Assembly (NCBI RefSeq): GCF_016908375.1
Contig: NZ_JAFBDS010000008.1
Coordinates: forward strand, 124,001-188,000
Origin: Amphibacillus cookii
GTDB taxonomy: Bacteria > Bacillota > Bacilli > Bacillales > Amphibacillaceae
Direction of reading: 5' to 3'
DNA length: 64,000 bases
Shown: positions 27,283-36,566 of the stretch, piece by piece
Numbering within the stretch: the stretch's first letter is position 1
Layout of the letters: each line of letters starts with the position of its first letter
Notes under the pieces: model-generated
Seen by the model: the letters and a program-made list of their open reading frames with translations, nothing else
Told to the model about the DNA's origin: nothing
The model's database searches: none
Program-made: the position numbers and the translations under genes

Positions 27283-28713
27283 TTAATCATCATCTACTAT
27301 AACCAAATCATCATCAAATTGATCATCTCCATTGTCAAAGTCGACTTGTGGATCAGGTGCAGCTGAAGCATTATTACTCACTTTTATTTCAACAGTATAC
27401 GTCATTGACACAAATTCATTAAATTTACTCATCCCCACAACGGTACCTTTTACCTCAGGTGCATTGACATACTTAATCGTATACTTTATATCAGCACCTT
27501 TAGACTGATATTCGTCGTAAAACAGCCTTGGCAAGTCACCTTCAAGTTGACCACGAAAATCACCTAAATATGGACGTCCTTCTGAATAAGTAACCGTAAT
27601 CTCTTTATTGTCGTTTTCTGTTAACTTTGTACCTGCTTCAACCGATTGCGAAATAAGGCTTCCATATGGCACATCTGCATGAAACCTTTGTTTCACTAAC
27701 ACAGCCAAATCCGGATAATTTGTTGTCGCTTCCTCTATAGTCATCTCTCCAAAGTTCGGGACCTCTGTCGCTTTTCCTAAAGAAACAACAACTTCCATTT
27801 TGTCTCTTTTGGCGATTTTTTCTTCTGGTTCCTCACTTTGACTAATAATCATCTCCGCTTCGACACTATTAGAATCTTTTTCTTTATAAGACATTTCAAT
27901 TTCATTTGTTTCTGCCCATTGTTCCACTTCACTTTTCGGCTTTCCGGTAAAGTCAGGTATAGTGATGTTCTTTTCAAAGACTTCTTTCCCTTTTGAATAG
28001 TATACAGCCGCACCGTCTTTCCGTTGGTACTCTTCTTCATCAATGTCGCTTTCCCTGAAGGTTAGTTGCAAAAATTCACCTTCTTCAACATCATCGCTAT
28101 ATTCTTCCACAAGTTGAAGATTCTCCGCCTTGTTCTCTTCAATCCAATTCTGTGCTTCCATTTGATTCATTTCTGAAAAATCAGGCAGTGGAAGTACAGC
28201 CTCTGGATCGGGCCCAAGGCTACTCACCAACTGAATTTCTTTCCCTTTACGCAACTTTTCTCCTGCAACTACACTTTGTGAAGTAATCTGATTGACTTCA
28301 TACTCCATGCTGTATTCTTCTGATAATTCAATGGTTATGTCATTTTCTTTTGCCCAAGCACGAGCATCTGAAACTGGATTGCCTACAAAATCATCTACTT
28401 CTGCATGAACAGCTTGATAATAAACAAAAGCCATCAAGGTAAAAATGAACAAAGATCCAAAAATAATTAAGCCGATCATACGTTTTCTTCTCTTTTGATA
28501 GCCCGGATCAATTTCAACTTCCTCAACTGCATCGTCTCGTCGACTAAGCCTTGAAGACGTTGATGCAGTAGCTGATTCACTTTCTTGGGCAGATGCTGTT
28601 TCTACTGTTTTTTGTTTTTGTGGTTCTTCCGGTTTATCATCTTTTTTTTCCTCTTGCTCATCTATTAAATCATCGTAGTTTTTTTTGTTGAATTTTGATA
28701 AAAAATCACTCAT
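27283..28713 (-). CDS. Membrane-anchored PASTA-repeat protein in an ABC transporter operon
   Basis: The product has 476 residues. The cytoplasmic N-terminus (1-75) is highly charged and Ser-rich; one membrane helix (MIGLIIFGSLFIFTLMAFVYY, ~80-100) is followed by an extracellular part with about four PASTA-like repeats, seen as VxDFxGxxxxEAxxWA...(I/V)xxQSxxxGxxLxxGxxxxVxxSxG (for example SQSVVAGEKLRKGKEIQLVSSLG). PASTA domains usually sense peptidoglycan at the end of Ser/Thr kinases or PBPs; here there is no kinase domain. The ATG at 28713 overlaps the ATPase gene by eight bases, so it is co-translated with an FtsX-type ABC exporter. It ends with an acidic tail. Confidence 0.85.
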   Translation of the reverse strand: MSDFLSKFNKKNYDDLIDEQEEKKDDKPEEPQKQKTVETASAQESESATASTSSRLSRRDDAVEEVEIDPGYQKRRKRMIGLIIFGSLFIFTLMAFVYYQAVHAEVDDFVGNPVSDARAWAKENDITIELSEEYSMEYEVNQITSQSVVAGEKLRKGKEIQLVSSLGPDPEAVLPLPDFSEMNQMEAQNWIEENKAENLQLVEEYSDDVEEGEFLQLTFRESDIDEEEYQRKDGAAVYYSKGKEVFEKNITIPDFTGKPKSEVEQWAETNEIEMSYKEKDSNSVEAEMIISQSEEPEEKIAKRDKMEVVVSLGKATEVPNFGEMTIEEATTNYPDLAVLVKQRFHADVPYGSLISQSVEAGTKLTENDNKEITVTYSEGRPYLGDFRGQLEGDLPRLFYDEYQSKGADIKYTIKYVNAPEVKGTVVGMSKFNEFVSMTYTVEIKVSNNASAAPDPQVDFDNGDDQFDDDLVIVDDD

Positions 28714-29377
28714 CAGTCGTCAATACACCTTTCTTGAGACTGAAGGTTTGATCAGATTGTAAAGCAATTTCATTGGAGTGGGTGACCACGATGACACACT
28801 TTTGATGTTCATGAGCTAACTTTTTAAAGATATCAATAATTTCTTGTTCCATTTCTTCATCAAGATTTCCTGTCGGTTCGTCAGCAAGAATTAATTCTAC
28901 ATTTGTTGCTAATGCCCGGGCAATGGCAACACGTTGTTGTTCTCCACCAGACAATTTGTTAACAAAGCGGTCCGCTTTACTTTTTACAATACCGATGTAA
29001 TCTAATAAATTATATGCCACTGTCTTCTTATCTTCTGGCAACTCGTTTTCAGTAATAGACATAGGGACCAACACATTTTCGACTGCCGTTAACGTCGGTA
29101 TCAAATTATAACTTTGGAATATGATCCCCACATTATTGCGACGGTACTTTTCATAACCTATTTGCTTAATATCTTGTTCATTAAACAAAACCGTTCCACT
29201 GTGTGGCGAATCTAAAGCACTAAGTAACGCCAAAAATGATGTTTTTCCAGAGCCAGACTGTCCTAAAATCGTATAAAACTTCCCTTTCTCAAACGAAGCA
29301 GATGTATTTTTTAAGATATAACGACGATTTTCTCCATCTTGATAATAGTAATTTAAATCTTTCGCTTCTAAAATCAT
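28706..29377 (-). CDS. ABC transporter ATP-binding protein (MacB/LolD type)
   Basis: This 223-residue ATPase has Walker A GQSGSGKT, the Q-loop IFQSYNLIP, signature LSGGEQQR, Walker [15 protein letters not shown] and the switch His in VVTHS; the DEPTGNLD form is characteristic of MacB/LolD/FtsE ATPases paired with FtsX-fold permeases. ATG 29377 follows GAGAGGTGAG. It lies 15 bases after the permease gene and overlaps the PASTA gene downstream, giving a three-gene operon. Confidence 0.93.
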   Translation of the reverse strand: MILEAKDLNYYYQDGENRRYILKNTSASFEKGKFYTILGQSGSGKTSFLALLSALDSPHSGTVLFNEQDIKQIGYEKYRRNNVGIIFQSYNLIPTLTAVENVLVPMSITENELPEDKKTVAYNLLDYIGIVKSKADRFVNKLSGGEQQRVAIARALATNVELILADEPTGNLDEEMEQEIIDIFKKLAHEHQKCVIVVTHSNEIALQSDQTFSLKKGVLTTDE

Positions 29378-29392
29378 ATTCTCACCTCTCTA

Positions 29393-30856
29393 TTACATCA
29401 TTATTTTTTTGGGATTTAATCGTACAATATAAGTTAATGGTATGACAGTTGATACAAGAATGGTTAAGAGACCAACCACATAGAACATAATGATATAATT
29501 TGCATCAAGTTTAACTTGATAAGACTCCAGTACATCGTCTGTGGTTAAATCTGTTTCGAATTCATTAAAATATATTGTATCTTCTTCAAATTGATCGTGA
29601 TCAGCCTCGAGCATTGTCTCAGATACGCCTTGAGCCAAAAAGTTACCACTGAACAAGGATAAGCTAATACCGATCAGCCCAATAATCATGACTTCAATTA
29701 AAATTTGCCCCACAACACGACTCCGACGTTCCCCTAACGATAAATAAATACCTAATTCCCGTTTACGATCACGCAAAAACAGCAAGACAACTAAACCAGT
29801 GATCAGTACCGTTGCAATTACAGCGACAAGGAGAACATAACCGGATATCTTAGACATCGATTCAATTGGTGCTGCAATACTTTCATATTGATCGCTAGCA
29901 TTCACCACCAAATATAACTCTGGCAACAATGGCATGACTTCTTCCTTAAATGCTTCAGTATCTTCTTGGTTGTTTAAGAAAAAGATCGGGGTGTAATACT
30001 CTAAATCATCATCATCCACCAGCATGTCAGCATAATCTTCATCAAATTTTACATATTCTTCCCAATAATACCTTTGTTCACTTGAAACCACTTCATTAGG
30101 TACATACACGGTATTTTGATAGTCGATGTCCATAAAGTCCATCATACCACCATCTGACGATTCCCCTTTATCTTCTTTAGCTGATTGAGGTTCAAATAAA
30201 CCAATTATTTCTAAGACAACATCACGAGAAGCAATTAACTCCTCTTCTCCAGTTTCTGAGTAATCATAAACCGCATTATCTAACGTCAAGGTGTCTCCGA
30301 CATTGAGATTATTTTTTTCTGCTAACTTATTTGAAATAATCGCAACTGCAGAACCATTTTCTACTTCATCTGTTGTAAAAACACGGCCGTCAACAAGTTT
30401 TCCTTTTTGCTCTTCAAAATCAATAACAGGTGCATAGTTAATCCCCTTGAGCGTAAACTCCATACTAGGGCCATCCCAAATAATGTTCTCTTCTTCCATC
30501 TCCTCTCCTTGGTAACTTTCGATACTTTCTGAGCCCAAAGCGGTAGACATGCTATAGTCATAATATTTTACATATGAAAGCCCACCAATTTGTTTAATCA
30601 GATCAATATCTATATTCGAAATCTCTAACTCCATCATTTCTGATTCATTCATCGCTTCTATTGCTTCATAATCAAGCTCAAGCATTGCTGCCGTTCCCAA
30701 TCTTTCTTTAATGGTTGATTCAACATTATCGGTTGCTTGTTGAATCGAAATCGCCCCTGATATAAGGTTTCCTAAGATGAAAATAACGGCCAATAAAATC
30801 AGTGACTTTCCTTTTTTTCTTGTAATACCTAATAGTCCACGTTTAATGAAATTCAT
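29393..30856 (-). CDS. FtsX-fold ABC transporter permease
   Basis: The permease has about 487 residues. TM1 is at the N-terminus (SLILLAVIFILGNLISGAI), followed by an acidic extracellular domain of about 300 residues rich in Glu and Asp, then three membrane segments at the C-terminus with the cytoplasmic motif LRDRKRELGIYLSLGERRS, which corresponds to the conserved FtsX/MacB loop. ATG 30856 (MNFIKRG) is six bases after GAGGGGG; the in-frame TTG further upstream overlaps the RBS. With the downstream ATPase it should form a mechanotransmission-type ABC complex, and the PASTA protein is a candidate partner. Confidence 0.88.
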   Translation of the reverse strand: MNFIKRGLLGITRKKGKSLILLAVIFILGNLISGAISIQQATDNVESTIKERLGTAAMLELDYEAIEAMNESEMMELEISNIDIDLIKQIGGLSYVKYYDYSMSTALGSESIESYQGEEMEEENIIWDGPSMEFTLKGINYAPVIDFEEQKGKLVDGRVFTTDEVENGSAVAIISNKLAEKNNLNVGDTLTLDNAVYDYSETGEEELIASRDVVLEIIGLFEPQSAKEDKGESSDGGMMDFMDIDYQNTVYVPNEVVSSEQRYYWEEYVKFDEDYADMLVDDDDLEYYTPIFFLNNQEDTEAFKEEVMPLLPELYLVVNASDQYESIAAPIESMSKISGYVLLVAVIATVLITGLVVLLFLRDRKRELGIYLSLGERRSRVVGQILIEVMIIGLIGISLSLFSGNFLAQGVSETMLEADHDQFEEDTIYFNEFETDLTTDDVLESYQVKLDANYIIMFYVVGLLTILVSTVIPLTYIVRLNPKKIMM

Positions 30857-31043
30857 TTCAAACCCCCTCAAATTATAAAAGATTATTGATAAAATAATGT
30901 TTCGATACTGCTAAACTCCCTTCTTACCAATTTGGTATGTTACTTAATTTTTTCCTTAAACTACATATATTATATAATTATAAATCTAGTAACATCAACT
31001 TTTTACCATAAAAATATTAATTTATCCCATGTTAAGATATGTA

Positions 31044-31206
31044 ATAAAATAAACCAAACCTTCAATCAGTGGGCGTTTTCATTCTTCGCCAGGATTGAAG
31101 GTGCGTTGAGTGCATCCGAACATGAGCGTCCGTCATCCCCCACCTCAATCGATTGACCTCTGTTCTCTATTTTGAGGGGGTTTTTACGGACGATTAGCTG
31201 TGAAAA
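31044..31206 (+). repeat. R1 interspersed repeat, copy B
   Basis: The copy keeps the 5' end (ACCTTCAATCAGTGGGCG), the GTTGAGTGCATCC strand, ACATGAGCGTCCG and the 3' hairpin CCCCCACCTCAATCGATTG / TTTTGAGGGGG, but has lost the central CTACAGGATGTAG and GCCAC/GTGGC hairpins. The 3' end is AGCTGTGAAAAA. It lies upstream of the permease gene at 29393. Confidence 0.8.
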
Positions 31207-31738
31207 ATTTAAACTACTAACATTACTATGAAAATATAAAACAATTAGAATAATAAGAAATACCCGCTGTTAAATGTCATTGGAATGGAATTTTCATCCT
31301 TCTATACTTAGACGTTTTCTAGCTTGAGAAAGTTTTACATTACGAAAAATTTTTCTCATCACTTCTAATCAAAAGCCTCTTTCTTTTACCGCGTTGTTTT
31401 CGTCGATATGGCAAGAAAATGAAAGTGTTAAGTAAAAACTGTATATGACGCAACTATTTATATTAGAAGGAAAACTTAACATTTATAAAGAAAATCAATT
31501 GAAAAAAAGGGTAATTTTGATAAAATTAAACTATACAAAATTGGAAATTGCACATAACCAATTAGCATTTATAGACAACCAATTTGAGAAGTAATGTTAT
31601 AGTCATTCCCTCTTGCCTACTTTAAAAGGAGCATTCAAACGTTGGAAAATGCGATAGTATATAGTCAAATATGTTACCGTATTAAGCACCTTCTTCAACA
31701 TCTGGCATGCTTGCAGTTATTCTTAGGGGAAAAAGGAC
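31207..31738. other. AT-rich intergenic region, no gene supported
   Basis: The stretch between repeat copy B and the aminotransferase gene has no long reading frame with a ribosome binding site and no strong hairpin. The last 200 bases should hold the aminotransferase promoter, but I see no clear -35/-10 pair. Confidence 0.45.
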
Positions 31739-31771
31739 TTGATTAAATATAATAAAGAAGGAGACATTCAA

Positions 31772-33058
31772 GTGAAATCAATTGATGCAACAGAAATTAT
31801 AAAAAAGAGGAAAAACTATTTAATGCCTGCGACCGCACATTTTTATCAAGACCCTCCACACATTGTGAGGGGGAGTATGCAATACGTATTTGACCAACAT
31901 GATAAGCGTTATGTTGACTTTTATGCAGGGGTGTCAGTGATGAATTGTGGGCACAGTAATCCTGAACTGATCGCTAAAACAACCAAACAACTTGAGGATT
32001 TACAACATACATCAACAATTTACTTAACCCAACCGATTGTTGATCTAGCTGAAAAATTAGCAGACGTATTGCCCGGCAATTTAAACCGTACCTTTTTTTG
32101 TGTAACCGGTTCGGAAGCAAATGAAGGGGCAATGGCACTCGCGCGATTGCACACCCAAAAACGGGGTTTTATTGCACTAAAAGGTGGATTACACGGGCGT
32201 ACACACTTAACGATGAGTGTAACAGGTATTCCAATGTGGCGGTTAGACGATCAGTTAGTTGAGGATGATATTTATTTTATTGATCGCCCTCACCACCCCG
32301 AAACGGAAGCCAAAGAGGCTATGGAAACGTCTTTACAACAACTAAAGGTTATTTTAGAAGCACGTGGTGAACATATTGCTGCGCTTATTCTCGAACCGAT
32401 CCAAGGCAATGGTGGCATCATTATGTATCCTAAAGACTACTTAATACAAGTTAAGCAACTCCTAAGCAAGCATAATATCTTACTCATTGTCGATGAAGTC
32501 CAAACCGGTTATGGAAGAACAGGGAAAATGTTTGCCGTTGAACATTATCAAGTCATCCCTGATATTCTTGTTTCAGCTAAAGCGTTAGGGAATGGTATTC
32601 CTATCTCTACTTTTTCTACAAACGACACGATTGCAGCGTCATTTAATAAACCTTCCGCTTCAACATTCGGTGCTAATCCCGTTGCTGCTACAACAGCTCT
32701 ACATGTATTAGATTATTTAAATAGCCATCAATTGGTGAAGCGTGCAGAAACATTGGGGGATTATTTGAAAGAAAAATTAGTAAGTTTACATAGTAAACTC
32801 ATTAAAGAAATACGTGGCATCGGTTTAATGATCGGTGTAGAAATCCAATCCCCTTCATCTAAGCTAACAGGAGCTGAGCTTACTGATCAAATTATTGAAG
32901 ATATGAAAAACAAAGGATTTTTAATTGGTAAAAATGGTTTGGAGCGAAATGTTCTTGCCTTTCAACCACCACTTGTCATTGAGAAACAAGATATCGATCA
33001 AATGCTAGAGGCGCTAACAAACACATTAGCTAAATCGGAAACACTTTATTGTGACTAA
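31772..33058 (+). CDS. Class III pyridoxal-phosphate aminotransferase
   Basis: This enzyme of about 428 residues has the class III features: the N-terminal SGVS-like turn (DFYAGVSVMNCGHSNPE), phosphate-binding VTGSEANEGAMALAR, the GLHGRTHLTMS loop, the cofactor Asp in LLIVDEVQTGYGRTG and the Schiff-base Lys in SAKALGNGIPIS. It resembles alanine-glyoxylate / 4-aminobutyrate / acetylornithine aminotransferases; the exact substrate pair cannot be decided. GTG 31772 (VKSIDATE) lies eight bases after AAGGAG and is preferred to the upstream TTG at 31739. It is monocistronic. Confidence 0.88.
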   Translation: MKSIDATEIIKKRKNYLMPATAHFYQDPPHIVRGSMQYVFDQHDKRYVDFYAGVSVMNCGHSNPELIAKTTKQLEDLQHTSTIYLTQPIVDLAEKLADVLPGNLNRTFFCVTGSEANEGAMALARLHTQKRGFIALKGGLHGRTHLTMSVTGIPMWRLDDQLVEDDIYFIDRPHHPETEAKEAMETSLQQLKVILEARGEHIAALILEPIQGNGGIIMYPKDYLIQVKQLLSKHNILLIVDEVQTGYGRTGKMFAVEHYQVIPDILVSAKALGNGIPISTFSTNDTIAASFNKPSASTFGANPVAATTALHVLDYLNSHQLVKRAETLGDYLKEKLVSLHSKLIKEIRGIGLMIGVEIQSPSSKLTGAELTDQIIEDMKNKGFLIGKNGLERNVLAFQPPLVIEKQDIDQMLEALTNTLAKSETLYCD

Positions 33059-33065
33059 ACTTGGC

Positions 33066-33101
33066 GGCCCCTGGAAAGGCAAACGCGCTTTCCGGGGGTC
33101 G
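33066..33101. terminator. Terminator between aminotransferase and splB
   Basis: GGCCCCTGGAAAG and CTTTCCGGGGGTC pair around an 8-base loop in the 49-base gap between the convergent genes. The T tract is weak on both sides. Confidence 0.65.
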
Positions 33102-33107
33102 TTGTAA

Positions 33108-34139
33108 TTAGGTGAAATATTCAATGGTTGCTTTTGGGAATAACTTAGGAATCTGAGTCATAAAAAGCTCTTTCATTTCTTCTTGCTCTTCATCGGTATA
33201 GACATATTTCCAAATCCCATAGCGCCCCCATTTCGTCTTTCGCTTGGATTCATCTAACTCTAGCTTTGTCATCGGGTAATTCTTTTGAATCACTCGCTTA
33301 GCTGGAGCAGTAAAACGATGCTGAATCAATTCAAATGTTAAATCAGCTTTAGCCTTGCTAGGCAAGGTATCAGCTAAGTTTTCAAGCATCGTTTGATAAC
33401 CTTCTCGCCATCCTTCATGAAGATAGATCGGTGCGATTATAAAACCTAATGGATAGTCAGCTTCTGCCACCTTTTTTGCCGCTTCAATTCGCTCATTTAA
33501 TCGAGATGTGCCGGGTTCAAAATATTTAATTACAAAGTCAGCATTAATACTAAAACGAAAGCGCGTTCTCCCCTGATGATTAGCATCCAATAAGTGATCG
33601 ACATGGGCAAATTTAGTTACAAACCTTAATAGTCCATATTGACTTTGTCCAAAGTATTCAATCGCTTCTTTTAATGTGTGTGTTAAATGATCAATACCAA
33701 CAATATCTGACGTACATGACGCCTCGAACCGGGTCACTTCTGGGTGACGCTCCTCCATATAGTGCTCTGCCGCTTCAAAAATGTCTTCCGTATTCACATA
33801 AGTTCGAATATATGGCTTTGAACCCATCGTTGTTTGTAAGTAACAATAATGACAGTGTCCCATACACCCTGTCGCAAATGGAATCGCGTACTCTGCTGAT
33901 GGTTTGGAAGTGTCAAATTTCAATGTTTTACGTAACCCAACAACGAGCGTGGACTTCGCATGACGATACTTTTGGAAATCATTATCTCCGGGTAAGTTAC
34001 GCACTTGATTATGTGACGTTGTTTCCCTTATCTCTATATCCATTTTAGAGAACTTATCGTATAGTGCTTTTCCCAACGGATACTCAAGAGCTTTAGGCTC
34101 AAAATAAGCGAGTTGAGGAACAAATGCTTTAACCATGAT
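33108..34139 (-). CDS. splB: Spore photoproduct lyase
   Basis: SplB is a radical SAM enzyme that reverses the spore photoproduct (5-thyminyl-5,6-dihydrothymine) during germination. The 343-residue product has the family's CMGHCHYC cluster motif (CxxxCxxC, ~residue 90), the conserved SCTSDIVGIDHLTH segment and the C-terminal KYVYTDEEQEEMKELF. GAGGG lies five bases before ATG 34139, so that start is preferred to ATG 34148. It overlaps splA by about ten bases as in Bacillus. Its presence indicates that the organism forms endospores. Confidence 0.95.
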   Translation of the reverse strand: MMVKAFVPQLAYFEPKALEYPLGKALYDKFSKMDIEIRETTSHNQVRNLPGDNDFQKYRHAKSTLVVGLRKTLKFDTSKPSAEYAIPFATGCMGHCHYCYLQTTMGSKPYIRTYVNTEDIFEAAEHYMEERHPEVTRFEASCTSDIVGIDHLTHTLKEAIEYFGQSQYGLLRFVTKFAHVDHLLDANHQGRTRFRFSINADFVIKYFEPGTSRLNERIEAAKKVAEADYPLGFIIAPIYLHEGWREGYQTMLENLADTLPSKAKADLTFELIQHRFTAPAKRVIQKNYPMTKLELDESKRKTKWGRYGIWKYVYTDEEQEEMKELFMTQIPKLFPKATIEYFT

Positions 34140-34383
34140 ATCCCTCATTCTCTACGTGACCAAATGCATCGCGATAGGCGATTTCGGCTTCAAAGTAATC
34201 TTTGAACACCGCCAGATCATCTCGCAGAGGAAAATACTCTTCATTTAAGAAAATCGCTAATTCATTGGGCGCATCGGGTTTTGAGACGACTTGCGCCTCT
34301 TGAACATTAACAGCACCTTGAACATGAGGGTTTCGTAACATAACATAGACGTGATCACCTATTTTATAGTCCTGATCTAGCAT
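34129..34383 (-). CDS. splA: Transcriptional regulator SplA (TRAP-like)
   Basis: This small protein of about 84 residues starts MLDQDYKIGDHVYVMLRNPH, with the family's pattern of beta strands (QEAQVVSKPD, ELAIFLNEEYFPL). In B. subtilis SplA negatively regulates the splAB operon and resembles the RNA-binding TRAP protein. ATG 34383 has AAAGGGATGG upstream; the ATG at 34395 is inside this RBS. It overlaps splB and is first in the operon. Confidence 0.88.
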   Translation of the reverse strand: MLDQDYKIGDHVYVMLRNPHVQGAVNVQEAQVVSKPDAPNELAIFLNEEYFPLRDDLAVFKDYFEAEIAYRDAFGHVENEGYHG

Positions 34384-34469
34384 GATTAGCACCATCCCTT
34401 TTTTTAAGGGTAGTTTTCCTTAACCAAGCTAAATTATCAGTGTTATTTAATGACAACACATTTCTATAG

Positions 34470-35438
34470 CTACACCCACCACATGTTAGCTGGTTGCTCT
34501 GAAATATTTACCGCCTTCAAATTTTGGATGGCTTTCTTAAAGCCTTCATCAATTGACATGATCGGATCTTCATGCTCAATGCTAACCACATCATCATAAC
34601 CGTAGGTTCGAAGCGCACTCATGATATCACTCCAGACTTGGAGACTATGCCCATAACCAACCGAGCGAAAACTCCAAGCTCGCGTTTTTACGTTACCATA
34701 TGGTTGCATATCTGTTAAACCATACATGTTTACATTATCTTGATCTATAGCCGTATCTTTGGCATGAAAATGATGGATCGCACCTGCCTCCCCTAAAATT
34801 TTGATTGCTGCCACCGGATCAATCCCTTGCCACCACAAATGGCTTGGATCCAAATTGGCACCAATCGCCAATCCTGTTGCTTCGCGCAATTTCAACATCG
34901 TGTGTGGCGTATGAACAAGGAAACCAGCATGTAATTCTAAGCCTATTTTCACATTATGTTTTTCGGCAAATGTGGCTATCTTTTTCCAATAGGGAATTAA
35001 TTTTTCTTGCCATTGCCACTTTAATAGCTCACTATATTCATTTGGCCAAGGTGTAACTGGCCAATTCGGGTATGTGGCTTGCTCACTATCTCCAGCGGTT
35101 CCAGAAAACGCGTTAACAACCGGCACCCCCATTAATCCTGCTAATTCAATGGTTTTCACTAACTCCTCATCTGATTTTTGTGCAAATGTCGTATCCGGTG
35201 AAATGGGATTACCATGACAGCTAAAGGCACTAATCGTTAAGTCGCGCTCTTTAACTTTTGCTAAGTATCGCTCCCGTTCCGCTTCACTTTTGAGTAGTAA
35301 ATCTAATTTAGCATGGGCGTCACCGGGATAGCCACCTGTCCCAATTTCAACAGCTTCAATCCCTGCTGCTTTTACATAGTCGAGCATCTCTTCAAATGGT
35401 TGATCCGCAAAAAGCACGGTAAACACACCTAATTTCAT
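34470..35438 (-). CDS. Sugar phosphate isomerase/epimerase (xylose isomerase-like TIM barrel)
   Basis: This 322-residue protein belongs to the AP-endonuclease-2/IolE superfamily: MKLGVFTVLFADQPFEEMLDYVKAAGIEAVEIG at the start and metal-ligand motifs KIGLELHAGF, NLDPSHLWW, HFHAKD and VVSIEHED, which provide the Glu, Asp, His and Glu ligands for a divalent metal. ATG 35438 follows AGGAGG. It is the third gene of an operon with two Gfo/Idh/MocA oxidoreductases, a set typical for the oxidation and epimerisation of inositols or unusual sugars. The exact substrate is unknown. Confidence 0.9.
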   Translation of the reverse strand: MKLGVFTVLFADQPFEEMLDYVKAAGIEAVEIGTGGYPGDAHAKLDLLLKSEAERERYLAKVKERDLTISAFSCHGNPISPDTTFAQKSDEELVKTIELAGLMGVPVVNAFSGTAGDSEQATYPNWPVTPWPNEYSELLKWQWQEKLIPYWKKIATFAEKHNVKIGLELHAGFLVHTPHTMLKLREATGLAIGANLDPSHLWWQGIDPVAAIKILGEAGAIHHFHAKDTAIDQDNVNMYGLTDMQPYGNVKTRAWSFRSVGYGHSLQVWSDIMSALRTYGYDDVVSIEHEDPIMSIDEGFKKAIQNLKAVNISEQPANMWWV

Positions 35439-35450
35439 CTGTGATTCCTC

Positions 35451-36479
35451 CTATTTAATCGTTATTAATCGACCGGTTTCACTTGATTCTAGTGCTGCTA
35501 AAATAACATTTAATGAGCGTAGGCCTTCCTCACCGGTAATCATCGGCTCACGATTATTTTTTATAGCTTCAACAAAATGATCAATCACCTGGGAAGTGGT
35601 TTGACCACCTGCGTCGTTAGACTGGATTTTTCCTAATTGATATTTTACTGTGCGTCCATCTGTATAGTTAATGATCATACTATATTTAGGATCGTCTTCA
35701 ATACGCAATGTCGCTTTTTCACCATAGATAGTGGTTGAGTTATCTTCACTTGTGTTGTATGCCCAACTTGCTGTCAGTGTCCCAATGACACCTGATTGAC
35801 TCTTTAATAAACAGACAGCATTATCGTCAACTGTTGCCCCTGCTTTAGCGTTTGTTTCCACCAATGCAGATACTTCTGTAATTTCTTCACCTAAAATATA
35901 ACGCATCAGATCAGCTTTATGGACACCTAAATCACCCATTGCCCCAATAAAAGCTTGCTCCTTGTCAAAAAACCAACTATCCTTGCCATCAACACTCCAA
36001 CCTTCTGGTCCACCATGGCCAAAGGCGGTTTTAAAGCTATAAATCTTCCCTAATTCGCCAGCTTCTATTAATGCCTTCGCTTGTTGATGTGAGGCTACAA
36101 ATCGTTGGTTATGTGCGATCATTAGCTTTTTATTGTTTTTTTCAGCTACTTCAATCATAGCTTGTGCTTCCTGATAAGAGGTTGCCATCGGTTTTTCACA
36201 AAGTACATGACAACCAGCTTGAAGGGCAGCTATTGATACAGGAGCATGTAAATAATTAGGTAAACAAACACTAACAAGGTCGATATCCGATTGAGCTAAT
36301 AATACTTCATAATCAGTAAAGGCTTGTGCTTGATATTGTTGTGCCGCTTCCTTCGCACGTGCCTTCACCTTATCACACACAGCGACAATGTTAACATCTG
36401 GATTTAAATGATACTCAATAAAATGACGATGCTTAGCAATACTTCCACAACCAATAACTGCTACACGTAGTTTTTCCAT
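35451..36479 (-). CDS. Gfo/Idh/MocA family oxidoreductase
   Basis: This 342-residue NAD(P)-dependent dehydrogenase has the N-terminal Rossmann fold AVIGCGSIAKHRH, the family motif CEKPMATSYQEA with the conserved Lys, and the C-terminal alpha/beta domain with the substrate-binding MGDLGVHKADLMRYI. GAGAGGAG lies eight bases before ATG 36479 (MEKLRVAVIG); the in-frame start 75 bases upstream lies before this RBS and is rejected. It sits 12 bases upstream of the isomerase gene and follows a second paralogous dehydrogenase (36567-37595). Likely acts in carbohydrate or inositol catabolism. Confidence 0.92.
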   Translation of the reverse strand: MEKLRVAVIGCGSIAKHRHFIEYHLNPDVNIVAVCDKVKARAKEAAQQYQAQAFTDYEVLLAQSDIDLVSVCLPNYLHAPVSIAALQAGCHVLCEKPMATSYQEAQAMIEVAEKNNKKLMIAHNQRFVASHQQAKALIEAGELGKIYSFKTAFGHGGPEGWSVDGKDSWFFDKEQAFIGAMGDLGVHKADLMRYILGEEITEVSALVETNAKAGATVDDNAVCLLKSQSGVIGTLTASWAYNTSEDNSTTIYGEKATLRIEDDPKYSMIINYTDGRTVKYQLGKIQSNDAGGQTTSQVIDHFVEAIKNNREPMITGEEGLRSLNVILAALESSETGRLITIK

Positions 36480-36566
36480 TAAAACGCTCCTCTCATTATT
36501 ACCTTTGCGTAAATCTCTACAACGTTTGACCTTTTCTTTCATAACGATACTCATTGTTACATGGCA

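Noticed and set aside
30932-31156. 74-codon plus-strand frame upstream of the FtsX-type permease gene
   Set aside because: It overlaps repeat copy B, has no ribosome binding site and has an AT-driven composition.
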